Source: Chitinophagales bacterium (GTDB taxonomy: Bacteria > Bacteroidota > Bacteroidia > Chitinophagales > Chitinophagaceae). From it: 64,000 nucleotides of DNA. Positions 39,665-48,223 of the stretch are shown here, one piece after another. How positions within the stretch are numbered: the stretch's first letter is position 1; the number at the start of each line of letters is the position of its first letter. Made by a program: the position numbers and the translations under genes. The stretch covers positions 1 through 64,000 of the forward strand of contig JAFLBL010000010.1 in the NCBI GenBank assembly GCA_017303855.1, in the 5' to 3' direction. The notes beneath the pieces were generated by a model. The model was not told the origin of the DNA. It searched no databases and worked only from the letters and a program-made list of their open reading frames with translations.

Positions 39665-40201
39665 TCAAAACTTATTCCTCCACATCATACTCTCCACCGG
39701 CCTGTCCGGCTGATTACTGTATTTGGAATTTTTCTTCTGGTTATAGGCAATTTCAATCGGTCCTTCAACCGGGAAATAAATCAATTGCCCGATCGGCATT
39801 CCCTTATACACTTTTACCGGTTGTTTTACGGAAATTTCCAGGGTCCAGTTACCGCAGAAACCTACATCGCCTTTACCCGCCGTGGCATGAATATCAATAC
39901 CCAGCCGGCCGGTGGATGATTTCCCTTCCAGGAAAGGCACATGCGCATGTGTTTCGGTATATTCTTCGGTAACCCCCAGGTAAAAGATATGGGGATACAA
40001 CACGATACCTTCATCCGGGATCTCGAAATAGTCGATTTCATTGTGCTTTTTCGCATCAATCATGTGCTCTTTATAGGTTGCCAGGGTCTTACCCAAATGC
40101 ACATCATAGGAATTGCTTCCCAGGCACTCCCGGTTATAAGGCGTGATTTTTATTGTGCCTTTTTCTATTTCTTCCAGGATGCGTGTATCAGAAAGTATCA
40201 T
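39665..40201 (-). CDS. dcd: dCTP deaminase
   Basis: The 178-residue protein matches Dcd: MILSDTRILEEIEKG, SYDVHLG, the active-site segment GKSSTGRLGIDIHATAGKGD with its catalytic Glu (EGKSSTGR), and QPVKVYKGMPIGQL. It converts dCTP to dUTP for thymidylate synthesis, as a homotrimer in the cytoplasm. It is divergent from the PPTase gene with about 49 bp between them, so a shared promoter region is likely. Confidence 0.95.
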   Translation of the reverse strand: MILSDTRILEEIEKGTIKITPYNRECLGSNSYDVHLGKTLATYKEHMIDAKKHNEIDYFEIPDEGIVLYPHIFYLGVTEEYTETHAHVPFLEGKSSTGRLGIDIHATAGKGDVGFCGNWTLEISVKQPVKVYKGMPIGQLIYFPVEGPIEIAYNQKKNSKYSNQPDRPVESMMWRNKF

Positions 40202-40250
40202 TTATCTTCGTTTTAATTCAGCCAGCAAAGTAAACAGGAAAGAAATAAGG

Positions 40251-40886
40251 ATGCCTCTTTTTTTTCAACAACAAATCAACGAACATACCCGGCTCGGGGT
40301 CTGGAAAATCGAAGAAACGGAAGCATTCTTCAAAGGAAACGTACCGGTACACCGAGATGTAACACATCCCAGAAAACGGTTGCAGCACCTGGCCGGGCGA
40401 TTCCTGCTGCAATACCTGTTTCCTGACTTCCCTTACCCGCTGATTCAGATTGCCGATACCCGGAAACCTTTTCTGACTGATGAACGTTATCATTTTTCCA
40501 TTTCACATTGCGGGGATTTTGCCGCTTCCATTGTCAGCCGGCATAAACGCGTTGGAGTGGATGTGGAAAGAGTAGCAGAAAAGATTATTTCCATTAAAGA
40601 TAAATTTCTCACCACGGAAGAACAACTACTGTTTACGGCAACTCATAACTCCCCGGACCCGCAGGCCCTTACTATAGCCTGGTCAGCCAAGGAAGCTGTT
40701 TTCAAATGGTATGGAAAAGGCCAGGTGGATTTCAGAAAAAATATACAATTGCAGGAATGGAACAAACCAGACTCCTGTATAAAGGGATGGTTTACGCTAA
40801 CCGGCGAGCCGTTCCGGATTCATTACCGGATCTTCGATCACCTCATTCTGGCCTGGATTTCCGGCAACGATGCGCTGAACACCTAA
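40251..40886 (+). CDS. 4'-phosphopantetheinyl transferase
   Basis: The ATG at 40251 (after AAATAAGG) gives 211 residues. The family motifs are present: FSISHCGDFAASIVS, GVDVERV with the Mg-binding Asp and Glu, and WSAKEAVFKWYGKG. The enzyme moves the phosphopantetheine arm of CoA onto carrier proteins. With one compact Sfp-like pair of motifs it could serve fatty-acid or secondary-metabolite carriers; no such cluster is in the window. Its final codons (LNT then stop) run into a short AC-rich repeat. Confidence 0.9.
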   Translation: MPLFFQQQINEHTRLGVWKIEETEAFFKGNVPVHRDVTHPRKRLQHLAGRFLLQYLFPDFPYPLIQIADTRKPFLTDERYHFSISHCGDFAASIVSRHKRVGVDVERVAEKIISIKDKFLTTEEQLLFTATHNSPDPQALTIAWSAKEAVFKWYGKGQVDFRKNIQLQEWNKPDSCIKGWFTLTGEPFRIHYRIFDHLILAWISGNDALNT

Positions 40887-40981
40887 ACAACTCAACAACG
40901 AAACCTATCTTAAGGTGCCAGTACGAACAGATTCATCAATACGACCTTTTCAACTTTTCAACCTTTCAACTTTTCAACCCC
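40880..40981. repeat. Short-unit repeats between PPTase and DUF3810 genes
   Basis: Two patches lie here. One at 40880-40900 has the AACACCTAAACAACTCAACAAC pattern seen beside tspO. The other, at about 40945-40981, has TCAACTTTTCAACC units. The second overlaps the DUF3810 gene 3' end: on the minus strand it reads GTTGAAAAGTTGAAAGGTTG and encodes the terminal VEKLKG. The first contains the PPTase stop codon. Confidence 0.65.
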
Positions 40982-42082
40982 AAACTTCTTATAATACGCC
41001 ACCAGCCAGGCCACCACTTCATTATAACTTCTTTTGCCGGCCGGCTGATTATTGGCCCGGAGAAAATGTCCGTAGCCCCACATCACAATTTCCTCAACCG
41101 GATTCTGGTGCGACAAAAGGAAACGACGATATTCCTGCTGGTCTTTTTTTACCTGCGGATGTACTTTTTCCTGGAAACTACGGGCCAGCGCGGTATCCCT
41201 TCTGTATACTTCACCCAGGGCATAGCCATACATATCCAGGTATAAGGAATACCGGAAAGCAGTGGATGCATATTCTTTGCAGGCAAGAAAAGCGACAAAA
41301 TTGGCTTCATTTTCCCGCGCATAACCAATCTGGTGTGCGATTTCATGCGCCGTAACAAAAGGTTCCAGGAAACGGGGTATTGTGGTGTTGACCTGCCCTT
41401 CGCCCGAGAAAGGATTATAATATCCCTGGAAACCGAGGTAATTTCCCAGGTAACTGAACAGGGAGGGCTTTACAGACGCGGGCGAGTAGCCGAGGAACGG
41501 ATATTGCTCTGCGGCGGCTTTATAGGCCGCCGTCGCTCCATGAAAAAGCCGGCTCTTTTTATTAAATGAATCCCGTTGTGCCTCGGTTACCAGGGGTGCA
41601 TATAAATTCAATTGCTCCTGCAATGCATTGGTCAGGGTATCCAGATCCGCCAGTTCATAGGGCTTTACGGTCAATGACAGCTGATCGGCAATGCCTTTCC
41701 GGTTATAATTCAGCCCCCAGAGCAGGTTAAAAAAAACATAGATAAACAAGAGAAAGAAAATGCCCTGTTGCAGAGACTCCCTGAACATGGCGCGGGTAAG
41801 CTTACGTCGGAACAGGAGCCGGAAAAATTTCCAGGTCTGAAAAAGTATAACCAGTACCAGGAAAGCATAAAAAAGGTCCCCGACGCTAAAGGGTATCCAC
41901 CCAAAAAGATAACGCTGAGCCTTTGATATCCAGGGATATAAGCCCAGACTATAATTTTTTTCCACCCAATCCGGATACCAGGAAGCCCATTTTATACCAA
42001 TCGTCAGCAGAATCAGGAGTATCCAACTCCAGCTTTTCATCAGTCGGGTAAATATGCGGGTCAGCAGTTTTTGCAAGGACAA
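40958..42082 (-). CDS. DUF3810 membrane protein with HExxH motif
   Basis: The 374-residue protein has three N-terminal hydrophobic segments (about 17-33, 60-80 and 100-120) and then the DUF3810 domain. It contains FVTAHEIAHQIGYARENEANF at about residue 245, a HExxH...E arrangement like gluzincin peptidases. A membrane-bound peptidase is plausible but not shown. The C-terminal residues come from a short tandem repeat, so the true end of the ancestral protein may have been altered. Confidence 0.82.
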   Translation of the reverse strand: MSLQKLLTRIFTRLMKSWSWILLILLTIGIKWASWYPDWVEKNYSLGLYPWISKAQRYLFGWIPFSVGDLFYAFLVLVILFQTWKFFRLLFRRKLTRAMFRESLQQGIFFLLFIYVFFNLLWGLNYNRKGIADQLSLTVKPYELADLDTLTNALQEQLNLYAPLVTEAQRDSFNKKSRLFHGATAAYKAAAEQYPFLGYSPASVKPSLFSYLGNYLGFQGYYNPFSGEGQVNTTIPRFLEPFVTAHEIAHQIGYARENEANFVAFLACKEYASTAFRYSLYLDMYGYALGEVYRRDTALARSFQEKVHPQVKKDQQEYRRFLLSHQNPVEEIVMWGYGHFLRANNQPAGKRSYNEVVAWLVAYYKKFGVEKLKG

Positions 42083-42174
42083 AAAATTTAAGTACTTTCA
42101 GAATCAGGGAATTACCCTGTTTGGAAAGGGCAAAAATAATCGAAAAACTGCCACTATGTTTCCAAAAAATCCCC

Positions 42175-42182
42175 TACCTTTG
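42175..42182 (+). promoter_or_regulatory. -7 box upstream of yceD-rpmF
   Basis: TACCTTTG matches TAnnTTTG and lies 24 bp before the yceD start. A clear TTTG -33 box is not seen at the ideal spacing. Confidence 0.5.
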
Positions 42183-42206
42183 CACACTCTTTTAAAAAGT
42201 TGACCA

Positions 42207-42758
42207 ATGAGCCGCCGCCGGGAGTTTGAGATAGCTTTTGTGGGGTTAAAGCCCGGAGTTCATGAGTACAACTATGAAATAGATGACCGGTTCTTTGAAG
42301 CATTTCAGCAACAGGACTTCCGTAACTGTAAAGCAAGGGTAAAACTGCACCTCGACAAGAAAAGCAGTTTTATGTTGCTCCGTTTCGAAATCGGGGGCAA
42401 TCTGGAAGTAACCTGTGACCGTTGTAACAATGAACTTCCCCTTGAATTATGGGATGAGTTCACGATCACGGTTAAGATGGTGGAAGAACCTGAACTGATG
42501 AATGAACAGGAAGAAGATCCCGATGTATACTATATCAGCCGTGGCGAAAGTCACCTGGATGTAGCCGCCTGGATCTACGAGTTCATCAACCTCAGTATTC
42601 CGATGCAGAAAACCTGCGCCTTTGAAAAAATGGACGGGCCGCATTGTAATAAAGCCGCTCTTGAACTGCTGAAAAAGCTGGAAGCCGAAGAAGAAAAAGA
42701 AGAAAATAAAGACAATCCGATATGGAAAGGTCTTGAAAAATTTAAAGATTTAGATTAA
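42207..42758 (+). CDS. yceD: YceD/DUF177 family protein
   Basis: The 183-residue acidic protein has CDRCNNELPLEL at about 71 and a C-terminal acidic stretch (EAEEEKEENKD). DUF177 proteins precede rpmF in most bacteria and are tied to 23S rRNA and L32 maturation. The gene is 17 bp before rpmF. A paired second Cys is present (TCAFEKMDGPHC), as in zinc-binding members. Confidence 0.88.
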   Translation: MSRRREFEIAFVGLKPGVHEYNYEIDDRFFEAFQQQDFRNCKARVKLHLDKKSSFMLLRFEIGGNLEVTCDRCNNELPLELWDEFTITVKMVEEPELMNEQEEDPDVYYISRGESHLDVAAWIYEFINLSIPMQKTCAFEKMDGPHCNKAALELLKKLEAEEEKEENKDNPIWKGLEKFKDLD

Positions 42759-42775
42759 CGTTTAATATTTGAGAT

Positions 42776-42973
42776 ATGCCAAATCCGAAACGCAGACATA
42801 GTCAGCAAAGAAGCGCAAAACGCAGAACGCACTATAAAGCCACATCTGCCACACTTTCTATCGACTCAACTACAGGGGAAACACACCCCCGTCACCGTGC
42901 CCACGTAAGTGAAGGCAAGTTGTACTACAAAGGAAAAGTAGTGGCTGAGAAAGCTCCGCTCAGAGCGCAATAA
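42776..42973 (+). CDS. rpmF: 50S ribosomal protein bL32
   Basis: The 65-residue basic protein begins MPNPKRRHSQQRSAKRRTHY and continues with the bL32 pattern of HPRHRAHVSEGKLYYKGK. It lacks the four-Cys zinc ribbon, the Cys-minus form. Its place between yceD and plsX is the classical gene order. Confidence 0.97.
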   Translation: MPNPKRRHSQQRSAKRRTHYKATSATLSIDSTTGETHPRHRAHVSEGKLYYKGKVVAEKAPLRAQ

Positions 42974-43086
42974 TTTATTGCTCTCCCGCGTGTAATTCCA
43001 AATCCGTTCAGGCTTCAGGCCGGGATGGCATTTGGAATTTGTCATTTTTATTATTTTTTGACCCTGCCAGTTCGTAATTTCCTGTT

Positions 43087-44028
43087 ATGATTATCGGTAT
43101 CGACATGATGGGTGGCGATTATGCCCCGCTGGAAGCCGTGAAGGGCCTGTCCCTGTATTTCGCCAATAACGAAACGCCTGCCACACTCCTGCTTCTTGGC
43201 GATCAGCCACAACTGGAAGCTATGCTCGCTGAACACCAGGTGGCCGGCAGTCATATTAAAATTGTGCATGCCGAACAGGTGATTGACATGCACGAACATC
43301 CCACCAAAGCATTGAAGGAAAAACAAAAGTCCTCCATTGCGATCGGATTTCACCTGCTGGCTTCCGGCAAGATGGACGCCTTTATCAGTGCCGGCAATAC
43401 CGGTGCGATGCTGGTGGGCGCCTTATTCAGTATTAAAGCCATTGAAGGTGTAATCCGCCCGACCATTTCCACCATTATTCCCCGGATGAATGGCGGCACC
43501 GGTCTGTTACTGGACGTAGGACTGAATGCCGATTGTAAACCGGAACAACTGAATCAGTTTGCCATCATGGGTTCTGTTTACGCCCAACTGATCCTGGGTA
43601 TTGAAAAACCCAAAGTGGGACTGATGAATGTAGGTGAAGAAGAAGGTAAGGGCAACCTGCTGGCACAGGCCACCTATCCCCTGCTTAAAGAAAATAAACA
43701 TATCCATTTCATTGGCAATATTGAAGGCCGTGATGTACTGACAGACAAAGCCGATGTTATGGTCTGCGAAGGATTCACGGGTAATATCATTCTCAAACTG
43801 GCCGAATCACTTTACGAGATCGCCCAGGCCCAGCAACTGCAAAACCCCTATTTCGACCGCTTCAATTTTGAGATCTATGGCGGCACCCCGGTACTGGGAG
43901 TAGCCAAGCCCGTTATTATCGGGCATGGTATCTCCGGCGCCACCGCTTTTATGAATATGATTCACCTGGCACAGCAGATGATTGAAAAGGATGTGATGAA
44001 GAAGATGAAGGAGGAATTAGCTAATTAA
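43087..44028 (+). CDS. plsX: Phosphate acyltransferase PlsX
   Basis: The 313-residue protein makes acyl-phosphate from acyl-ACP for phospholipid synthesis. It has IGIDMMGGDYAPLEAVKG at its start, SAGNTGAMLVGA, and MNVGEEEGKGN in the central region, all family hallmarks. The gene follows rpmF by 113 bp. The stop codon lies in a TTAGCTAATTAA repeat-like stretch (44016-44045) in which TTAGCTAATTA occurs twice. Confidence 0.96.
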   Translation: MIIGIDMMGGDYAPLEAVKGLSLYFANNETPATLLLLGDQPQLEAMLAEHQVAGSHIKIVHAEQVIDMHEHPTKALKEKQKSSIAIGFHLLASGKMDAFISAGNTGAMLVGALFSIKAIEGVIRPTISTIIPRMNGGTGLLLDVGLNADCKPEQLNQFAIMGSVYAQLILGIEKPKVGLMNVGEEEGKGNLLAQATYPLLKENKHIHFIGNIEGRDVLTDKADVMVCEGFTGNIILKLAESLYEIAQAQQLQNPYFDRFNFEIYGGTPVLGVAKPVIIGHGISGATAFMNMIHLAQQMIEKDVMKKMKEELAN

Positions 44029-44106
44029 CAAATTAGCTAATTAGCATTGAAAAATACCTGTTTCAGGGTATAAGATTCCTTCCGCCAGCACGTTATCTTT
44101 ATACAA

Positions 44107-45000
44107 ATGCGACGCTTGAAAAATTCTGCCCTTCTTTTCCTTTCCCTTTTATTCTCCGGAACACTTATGGCACAACCGGGTGAACAGGTCAATCCGGTAA
44201 AAAAAGCAGTATACACTCCCCTTATACGTACCCTTGCCCATACAATTGGCAACCGGACCGTTATCATTACGGTGATGCAATACGGTGACCCGAACGGGGT
44301 TTATTGTATTAATATGCACGACAATGAAGGCACCGCGGTGGCTGGTGCAATACCGGTACTTGAAATGACCGGTGGCACACTGATCCGGGTGGAAAACTTC
44401 AAACAACGCCAGATTAAATTCCGCTTTAATAATGTGGTTTATGCGTTTGACCCGAACCGGATTTTTGCCCGGATTGGTATTGAACAAACCATGCGGGATA
44501 ATAAACGCAGCAGCAAAACAGCCCTGGTGGAGATTGAAAAATTCGGACAAAAATTACTGTCACTGATTCCGGATACGGCGGCCTGTGTGATTGCCCTGCA
44601 CAATAATACCAATGATCTTTTCTCCATCAAAAGCTATATTCCCGGCGGGATCCGGCAAAAAGATGCAAAGGCAGTCAATTACAATGAGACTCAGGATGTG
44701 GATGATATCTGTCTCACTACCGACAGCCTGATATACCAGACCATGGCCGATGCGGGGTATAACAGTATCTGGCAGGATAATGTCAAAGCAAAAAAAGACG
44801 GTTCACTCAGTATTTATTGCGGGGAAAAAGGCATCCGGTATATCAATATTGAAACAGAACATGGCAAAGTAGACCAGTACAGGGAGATGTTTGAACATCT
44901 GCTGTTGTTTTTACAAAAAGAAAAAGAGCCCTTGCTCCAACCCATTGAGAATCCGGAAGAAAAAAACAATCCACAGCCCCCAAAATCTGTTGATAATTAA
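44107..45000 (+). CDS. Secreted protein of unknown function
   Basis: The 297-residue protein has a signal peptide (about 1-22, ending LMAQ) and a mixed alpha/beta domain: VIALHNNTNDLFSIKSYIPGG at about 160 and KKDGSLSIYCGEKGIRYINIE at about 240. HNN and NIE motifs give a faint resemblance to amidohydrolase or zinc peptidase cores, but no complete metal site can be assigned. The next feature is tRNA-Lys. I do not recognise the family. Confidence 0.6.
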   Translation: MRRLKNSALLFLSLLFSGTLMAQPGEQVNPVKKAVYTPLIRTLAHTIGNRTVIITVMQYGDPNGVYCINMHDNEGTAVAGAIPVLEMTGGTLIRVENFKQRQIKFRFNNVVYAFDPNRIFARIGIEQTMRDNKRSSKTALVEIEKFGQKLLSLIPDTAACVIALHNNTNDLFSIKSYIPGGIRQKDAKAVNYNETQDVDDICLTTDSLIYQTMADAGYNSIWQDNVKAKKDGSLSIYCGEKGIRYINIETEHGKVDQYREMFEHLLLFLQKEKEPLLQPIENPEEKNNPQPPKSVDN

Positions 45001-45010
45001 TTGAAAAACT

Positions 45011-45042
45011 TTTGGCTGTAAACGTTTTAGCCATTATTTTTG
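45011..45042 (+). promoter_or_regulatory. tRNA-Lys promoter (TTTG-N20-TATTTTTG)
   Basis: A TTTG -33 box (45011-45014) and a TATTTTTG -7 box (45035-45042) are spaced exactly 20 bp apart. This is the Bacteroidota sigma-ABfr consensus. The expected start near 45049 leaves about 30 bases of leader before the tRNA. It is the clearest promoter in the window. Confidence 0.75.
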
Positions 45043-45078
45043 CACTCCCAAAACGGTAAAACGAAAAGGGAACAGGTT

Positions 45079-45151
45079 GATCTCGTAGCTCAGTTGGTAG
45101 AGCATAACACTTTTAATGTTAGGGCCCTGGGTTCGAGTCCCAGCGGGATCA
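45079..45151 (+). tRNA. tRNA-Lys (anticodon TTT)
   Basis: The 73-base sequence folds as a cloverleaf. The acceptor stem is GATCTCG/CGGGATC with one T-G pair. The D arm is GCTC...GAGC. The anticodon stem TAACA/TGTTA holds loop CTTTTAA with anticodon TTT. The T arm is CTGGG TTCGAGT CCCAG. The discriminator is A and CCA is not encoded. The TTT anticodon makes it lysine. Confidence 0.95.
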
Positions 45152-45161
45152 CAAAAATTAC

Positions 45162-45190
45162 ACCGGTGGATTATTCCACCGGTTTTTTTT
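45162..45190 (+). terminator. Terminator of tRNA-Lys
   Basis: ACCGGTGG and CCACCGGT form a perfect 8-bp stem around a 6-base loop, followed by seven T. It ends the tRNA transcript 11 bp after the tRNA. Confidence 0.85.
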
Positions 45191-45206
45191 ATGCCCCAGT
45201 GTCCCC

Positions 45207-45263
45207 CCCGCTGGGACGAGAAGTTTATACCGACGCAGGAGGTAAGTCCCAGCGGGATCACAA
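45207..45263. repeat. tRNA-Lys 3' end copies, inverted and direct
   Basis: A 19-bp direct copy of the tRNA 3' end (AGTCCCAGCGGGATCACAA) recurs at 45245-45263, matching 45136-45154 exactly. Just before it, 45207-45217 (CCCGCTGGGAC) is the inverted copy of the same T-arm bases, so 45207-45256 forms an 11-bp perfect stem with a 28-base loop. Partial tRNA 3' ends are how integrases leave attachment sites, but no integrase gene is near. Confidence 0.7.
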
Positions 45264-45420
45264 CGAAAATAGCAAGAACCAAGAGCACCCCTCCTTCGCT
45301 AAAGCTACGGAGGACAGGCAAGATCCAAAGAAGCACTAAAAGACAAATCTCAAATACCTCCTGAGAAGTTCCGGCTGAAGAAAAATTCTCATCGGTCTTA
45401 CAAATGGTTTCTACGTAGCC
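45264..45420. other. Gene-free stretch between tRNA scar and heptamer array
   Basis: About 157 bp with no credible gene. It contains a palindrome-like segment near 45288-45315 (CTCCTTCGC...GGAGG) with little else. Together with its neighbours it makes up the roughly 500-bp space between tRNA-Lys and the Kelch gene. Confidence 0.5.
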
Positions 45421-45535
45421 CCCACTCTCCACTCTCCACTCTCCACTCTCCACTCTCCACTCACCACTCTCCACTCTCCACTCTCCACTCACCACTCACC
45501 ACTCTCCACTCTCCACTCTCCACTCACCACTCTCC
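45421..45535. repeat. Heptamer tandem array (CCACTCT/CCACTCA)
   Basis: About 16 consecutive 7-bp units cover this stretch, mainly CCACTCT with a few CCACTCA variants. On the minus strand it could encode an SGEWRVE repeat, which I treat as a by-product. Units are contiguous without spacers, so it is a minisatellite and not a CRISPR array. Confidence 0.9.
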
Positions 45536-45647
45536 CTCCCGTCCACTTCAACCCTCAAAATGCCCTCATCAGCCCCATTAACATTTCCTTTGAAGGATTG
45601 CAATGCAGATTGCAGCTACAAAAAATTAACCCTTCAAAAAAAAGAGA

Positions 45648-46697
45648 ATGTATATGAGGACATTAAATCGCTTTATGCAGTTCAGCATTAGTAAATCATT
45701 ATTACTGGGCAGCCTGATGGTGCTGGGTCTCAGCTCCTGCGAAAAAGACACATCCGGAGAAGATGATCTTGTTGGCAACTGGGCCAGACGCTCAGAATTT
45801 GAAGGGGTGGGACGTACAGAAGCCGTCAGCTTTACAATTGGCTCAAAAGTGTATGTGGGTGGCGGTTTTGATGGCACCGACCGGCTGAATGATTACTGGT
45901 CCTTTGATCAGACTACCGGCACCTGGCTACGGATTGCCGACTTCCCGGGCACGGCGCGTAATTCGGCAGTGGCATTCGCTGCAGGTGGCAAAGGGTATGT
46001 GGGAACCGGGTACGATGAAAACGATAATAAGCTAAAGGACTTCTGGGAGTATGATCCGTCCGGCAATACCTGGACAAGAATCGCTGATTTCGCCGGTACG
46101 GCCCGCTATAATGCCATAGCTTTTGCGATCGATAATAAAGGATATGTTGGTACAGGCTATGACGGTAACTACCTCAAAGATTTATGGAAATACGATCCCG
46201 GAACCAATGCATGGACGCAGGTAGCCAGTCTGACCGGCTCCAAACGGAGTGAAGCCGTTGCATTCGTTTATAATAATATAGCGTATATCACTACCGGACT
46301 GAATAACGGTTCTTACCTGAATGATTTCTGGGCCTATGATCCGGCCACCAATAGCTGGGCGGAAAAAAGAAAAATAAATGAAGTAAGCGACGACAGTTAT
46401 GATGACGACTACGATGACAATATCAAACGCAGCAATGCGACCGTATTCGTCATGGGCAGCAAGGCCTATCTGAATTCGGGCAGCCGCAGCGGGGTAATCG
46501 CCAGTACCTGGGAATATGATTTTGCCAATGACCAGTGGACGGAAAAAACCGGTTTTGAAGGTACAGCCCGGGAAGGACTGTTGTCCTTTACAATTGACGG
46601 CCGCGGCTATGTGGTAACCGGCAATAACAGCAGCTACCGGTTTGATGATCTCTGGGAATTTTACCCTACGGCCGAACAGGATGACGACGACAACTGA
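45648..46697 (+). CDS. Kelch-repeat lipoprotein
   Basis: The protein has about 340 residues, with a lipobox LSSC near residue 30. Five or six Kelch blades of about 48 residues follow, each with a pattern like GRGYVVTG then W..DP (for example DLWKYDPGTNAWTQVASLTG). It forms a beta-propeller at the cell surface or periplasm and binds glycans or proteins. An acidic insert (SDDSYDDDYDDNIKR) lies near residue 245. Start codons at 45648 and 45654 are both possible. It is 213 bp upstream of the DUF4270 gene. Confidence 0.85.
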   Translation: MYMRTLNRFMQFSISKSLLLGSLMVLGLSSCEKDTSGEDDLVGNWARRSEFEGVGRTEAVSFTIGSKVYVGGGFDGTDRLNDYWSFDQTTGTWLRIADFPGTARNSAVAFAAGGKGYVGTGYDENDNKLKDFWEYDPSGNTWTRIADFAGTARYNAIAFAIDNKGYVGTGYDGNYLKDLWKYDPGTNAWTQVASLTGSKRSEAVAFVYNNIAYITTGLNNGSYLNDFWAYDPATNSWAEKRKINEVSDDSYDDDYDDNIKRSNATVFVMGSKAYLNSGSRSGVIASTWEYDFANDQWTEKTGFEGTAREGLLSFTIDGRGYVVTGNNSSYRFDDLWEFYPTAEQDDDDN

Positions 46698-46799
46698 TGC
46701 ATTAATCCAGGCAAAGGAGGGCCTGCTTCGTACCGGTAAAAGATGTATGCAGACACGTCTTATTGGTCAGGGTTAACCAGCCGGTACATCATAAAAAGT

Positions 46800-46850
46800 G
46801 CGCTGGCGGGCGGGTAAACAAATGGATAACCCCGCCCCGCCCGGTGCGCA
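46800..46850. other. Large GC-rich imperfect hairpin upstream of DUF4270 gene
   Basis: The arms GCGCTGGCGGGCGGG and CCCCGCCCCGCCCGGTGCGC face each other across an AT-rich loop. The stem is imperfect and there is no T-run, so a simple terminator is not indicated. It may be a structured leader element or mRNA-stability hairpin between the Kelch gene and the DUF4270 gene. Confidence 0.4.
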
Positions 46851-46909
46851 TACGGTCGTAACCGGGTTTACTAAAACGGCCCTATTATCTCATTCTTCAT
46901 TTCTTAATC

Positions 46910-48220
46910 ATGTCAATTAAGCGTATCGGTTCATGGTTGTCTTTCTTTTTCGTTTGTTGTACAGGCTGTACCAAAACTAATGTTGATTTTACCACAAACG
47001 GAACCAGTGATGATCCGGCCATCACCTATTATGATAATTACCCGCTGAACCTGTCCACGTATCAGCTGGACACGTTTATCACGTCCGGTCACAGCAGTTT
47101 CAGTATCGGATATCACCGGGATCCGTTTTTTGGCAATACGGAAGCAGCCGGTTTTACAGGACTCCTGTTGCCGGAAGATAACCCGGTAAAAAGCCAGTCC
47201 GTGATTTTTGACTCATTGGTATTGCTGCTTCGCCCCAATGGCAGTTATTACGGAGACAGCAGTCTGCCTGTAACATTCATTGTTAATGAACTGACGCAAG
47301 CCATCTCCAATGACAACGAAGACACGCGTTATTATAATGCCCGGAAATTCCCGTATAACAGTACAGCTCTTGGCTCCCGGACTGTAACGGTAAGGCCTGG
47401 CCGCGATACAGCCATCCGGATCAGGCTGAGTGATGCACTCGGACAGGATTTGTTGCAAAAACTGCGACTGAACGCCACCGCCGTACAGAGCCAGACAGCC
47501 TTTGAAAAGTATATTAAAGGTTTCCGCATCGGGGTGGATACCAGCCTGACCAATACCCTGTATTATTTCAATATACCTACGGACAGTACACTGTTACAAT
47601 TACATTACCGGCTGAACGGAACCACATACCAGGAAAAAATCCTGAACTTCAACGTCAACTCCTCCTTACAATACAACTATATCCTGCCCGACCGGCAAAA
47701 CAGCCCGTTAAACGTATTTACCCCTTACAAAAAACAACTTAAATCGTCAGCGCTTACAGCCCATAAAGCGTATCTGCACAGCAATTCAGGCACAATGATC
47801 AAAATCGGGATTCCCGATCTGCTTTCCCTGAAAGAATTGCATCCTTATGTCAAAGTGATGAAAGCGGAACTGATCGTCCGTCCGGCCCCGGATACATACG
47901 GTTACCCTTATACGCTGCCATCCACCCTGAGCATTTACGCCACCGATGACGGCAACGGATTAAATGAGCAACTGACAGACGGCACGTATGCGCTGACCGG
48001 CAACCTGAATGTGGATGTGCTGTATGGAGAGAACACCTTTTACCGGTTTGATATCACTTCTTTTATTTCTTCCGTAATCAGTGAAGGTGCTTTCTCCAGA
48101 TCGGCACTTATGCTAACCGCTGCATCCGGCACCACGGAGACCACGCTGGAACGGCTGGTGATCAATGACCAGACGTTAACCAGGGGGATACAGTTAAAAC
48201 TCCATATACTGGGCTTATAA
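46910..48220 (+). CDS. DUF4270 lipoprotein
   Basis: The 436-residue protein has a signal with Cys at CCTGC (about 17-20) and a DUF4270 body starting TYYDNYPLNLSTYQLDTF and containing GYHRDPFFGNTEAAGF, a family-typical segment. DUF4270 proteins are outer-surface beta-rich proteins of unknown role in Bacteroidota. The next gene starts 3 bp after its stop, so the pair is co-translated. Confidence 0.82.
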   Translation: MSIKRIGSWLSFFFVCCTGCTKTNVDFTTNGTSDDPAITYYDNYPLNLSTYQLDTFITSGHSSFSIGYHRDPFFGNTEAAGFTGLLLPEDNPVKSQSVIFDSLVLLLRPNGSYYGDSSLPVTFIVNELTQAISNDNEDTRYYNARKFPYNSTALGSRTVTVRPGRDTAIRIRLSDALGQDLLQKLRLNATAVQSQTAFEKYIKGFRIGVDTSLTNTLYYFNIPTDSTLLQLHYRLNGTTYQEKILNFNVNSSLQYNYILPDRQNSPLNVFTPYKKQLKSSALTAHKAYLHSNSGTMIKIGIPDLLSLKELHPYVKVMKAELIVRPAPDTYGYPYTLPSTLSIYATDDGNGLNEQLTDGTYALTGNLNVDVLYGENTFYRFDITSFISSVISEGAFSRSALMLTAASGTTETTLERLVINDQTLTRGIQLKLHILGL

Positions 48221-48223
48221 AAT

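Noticed and set aside
45034..45495. 153-residue minus-strand frame with SGEWRVE repeats
   Set aside because: It is produced by translating the heptamer array and antisense tRNA-Lys sequence; no start context or family supports it.
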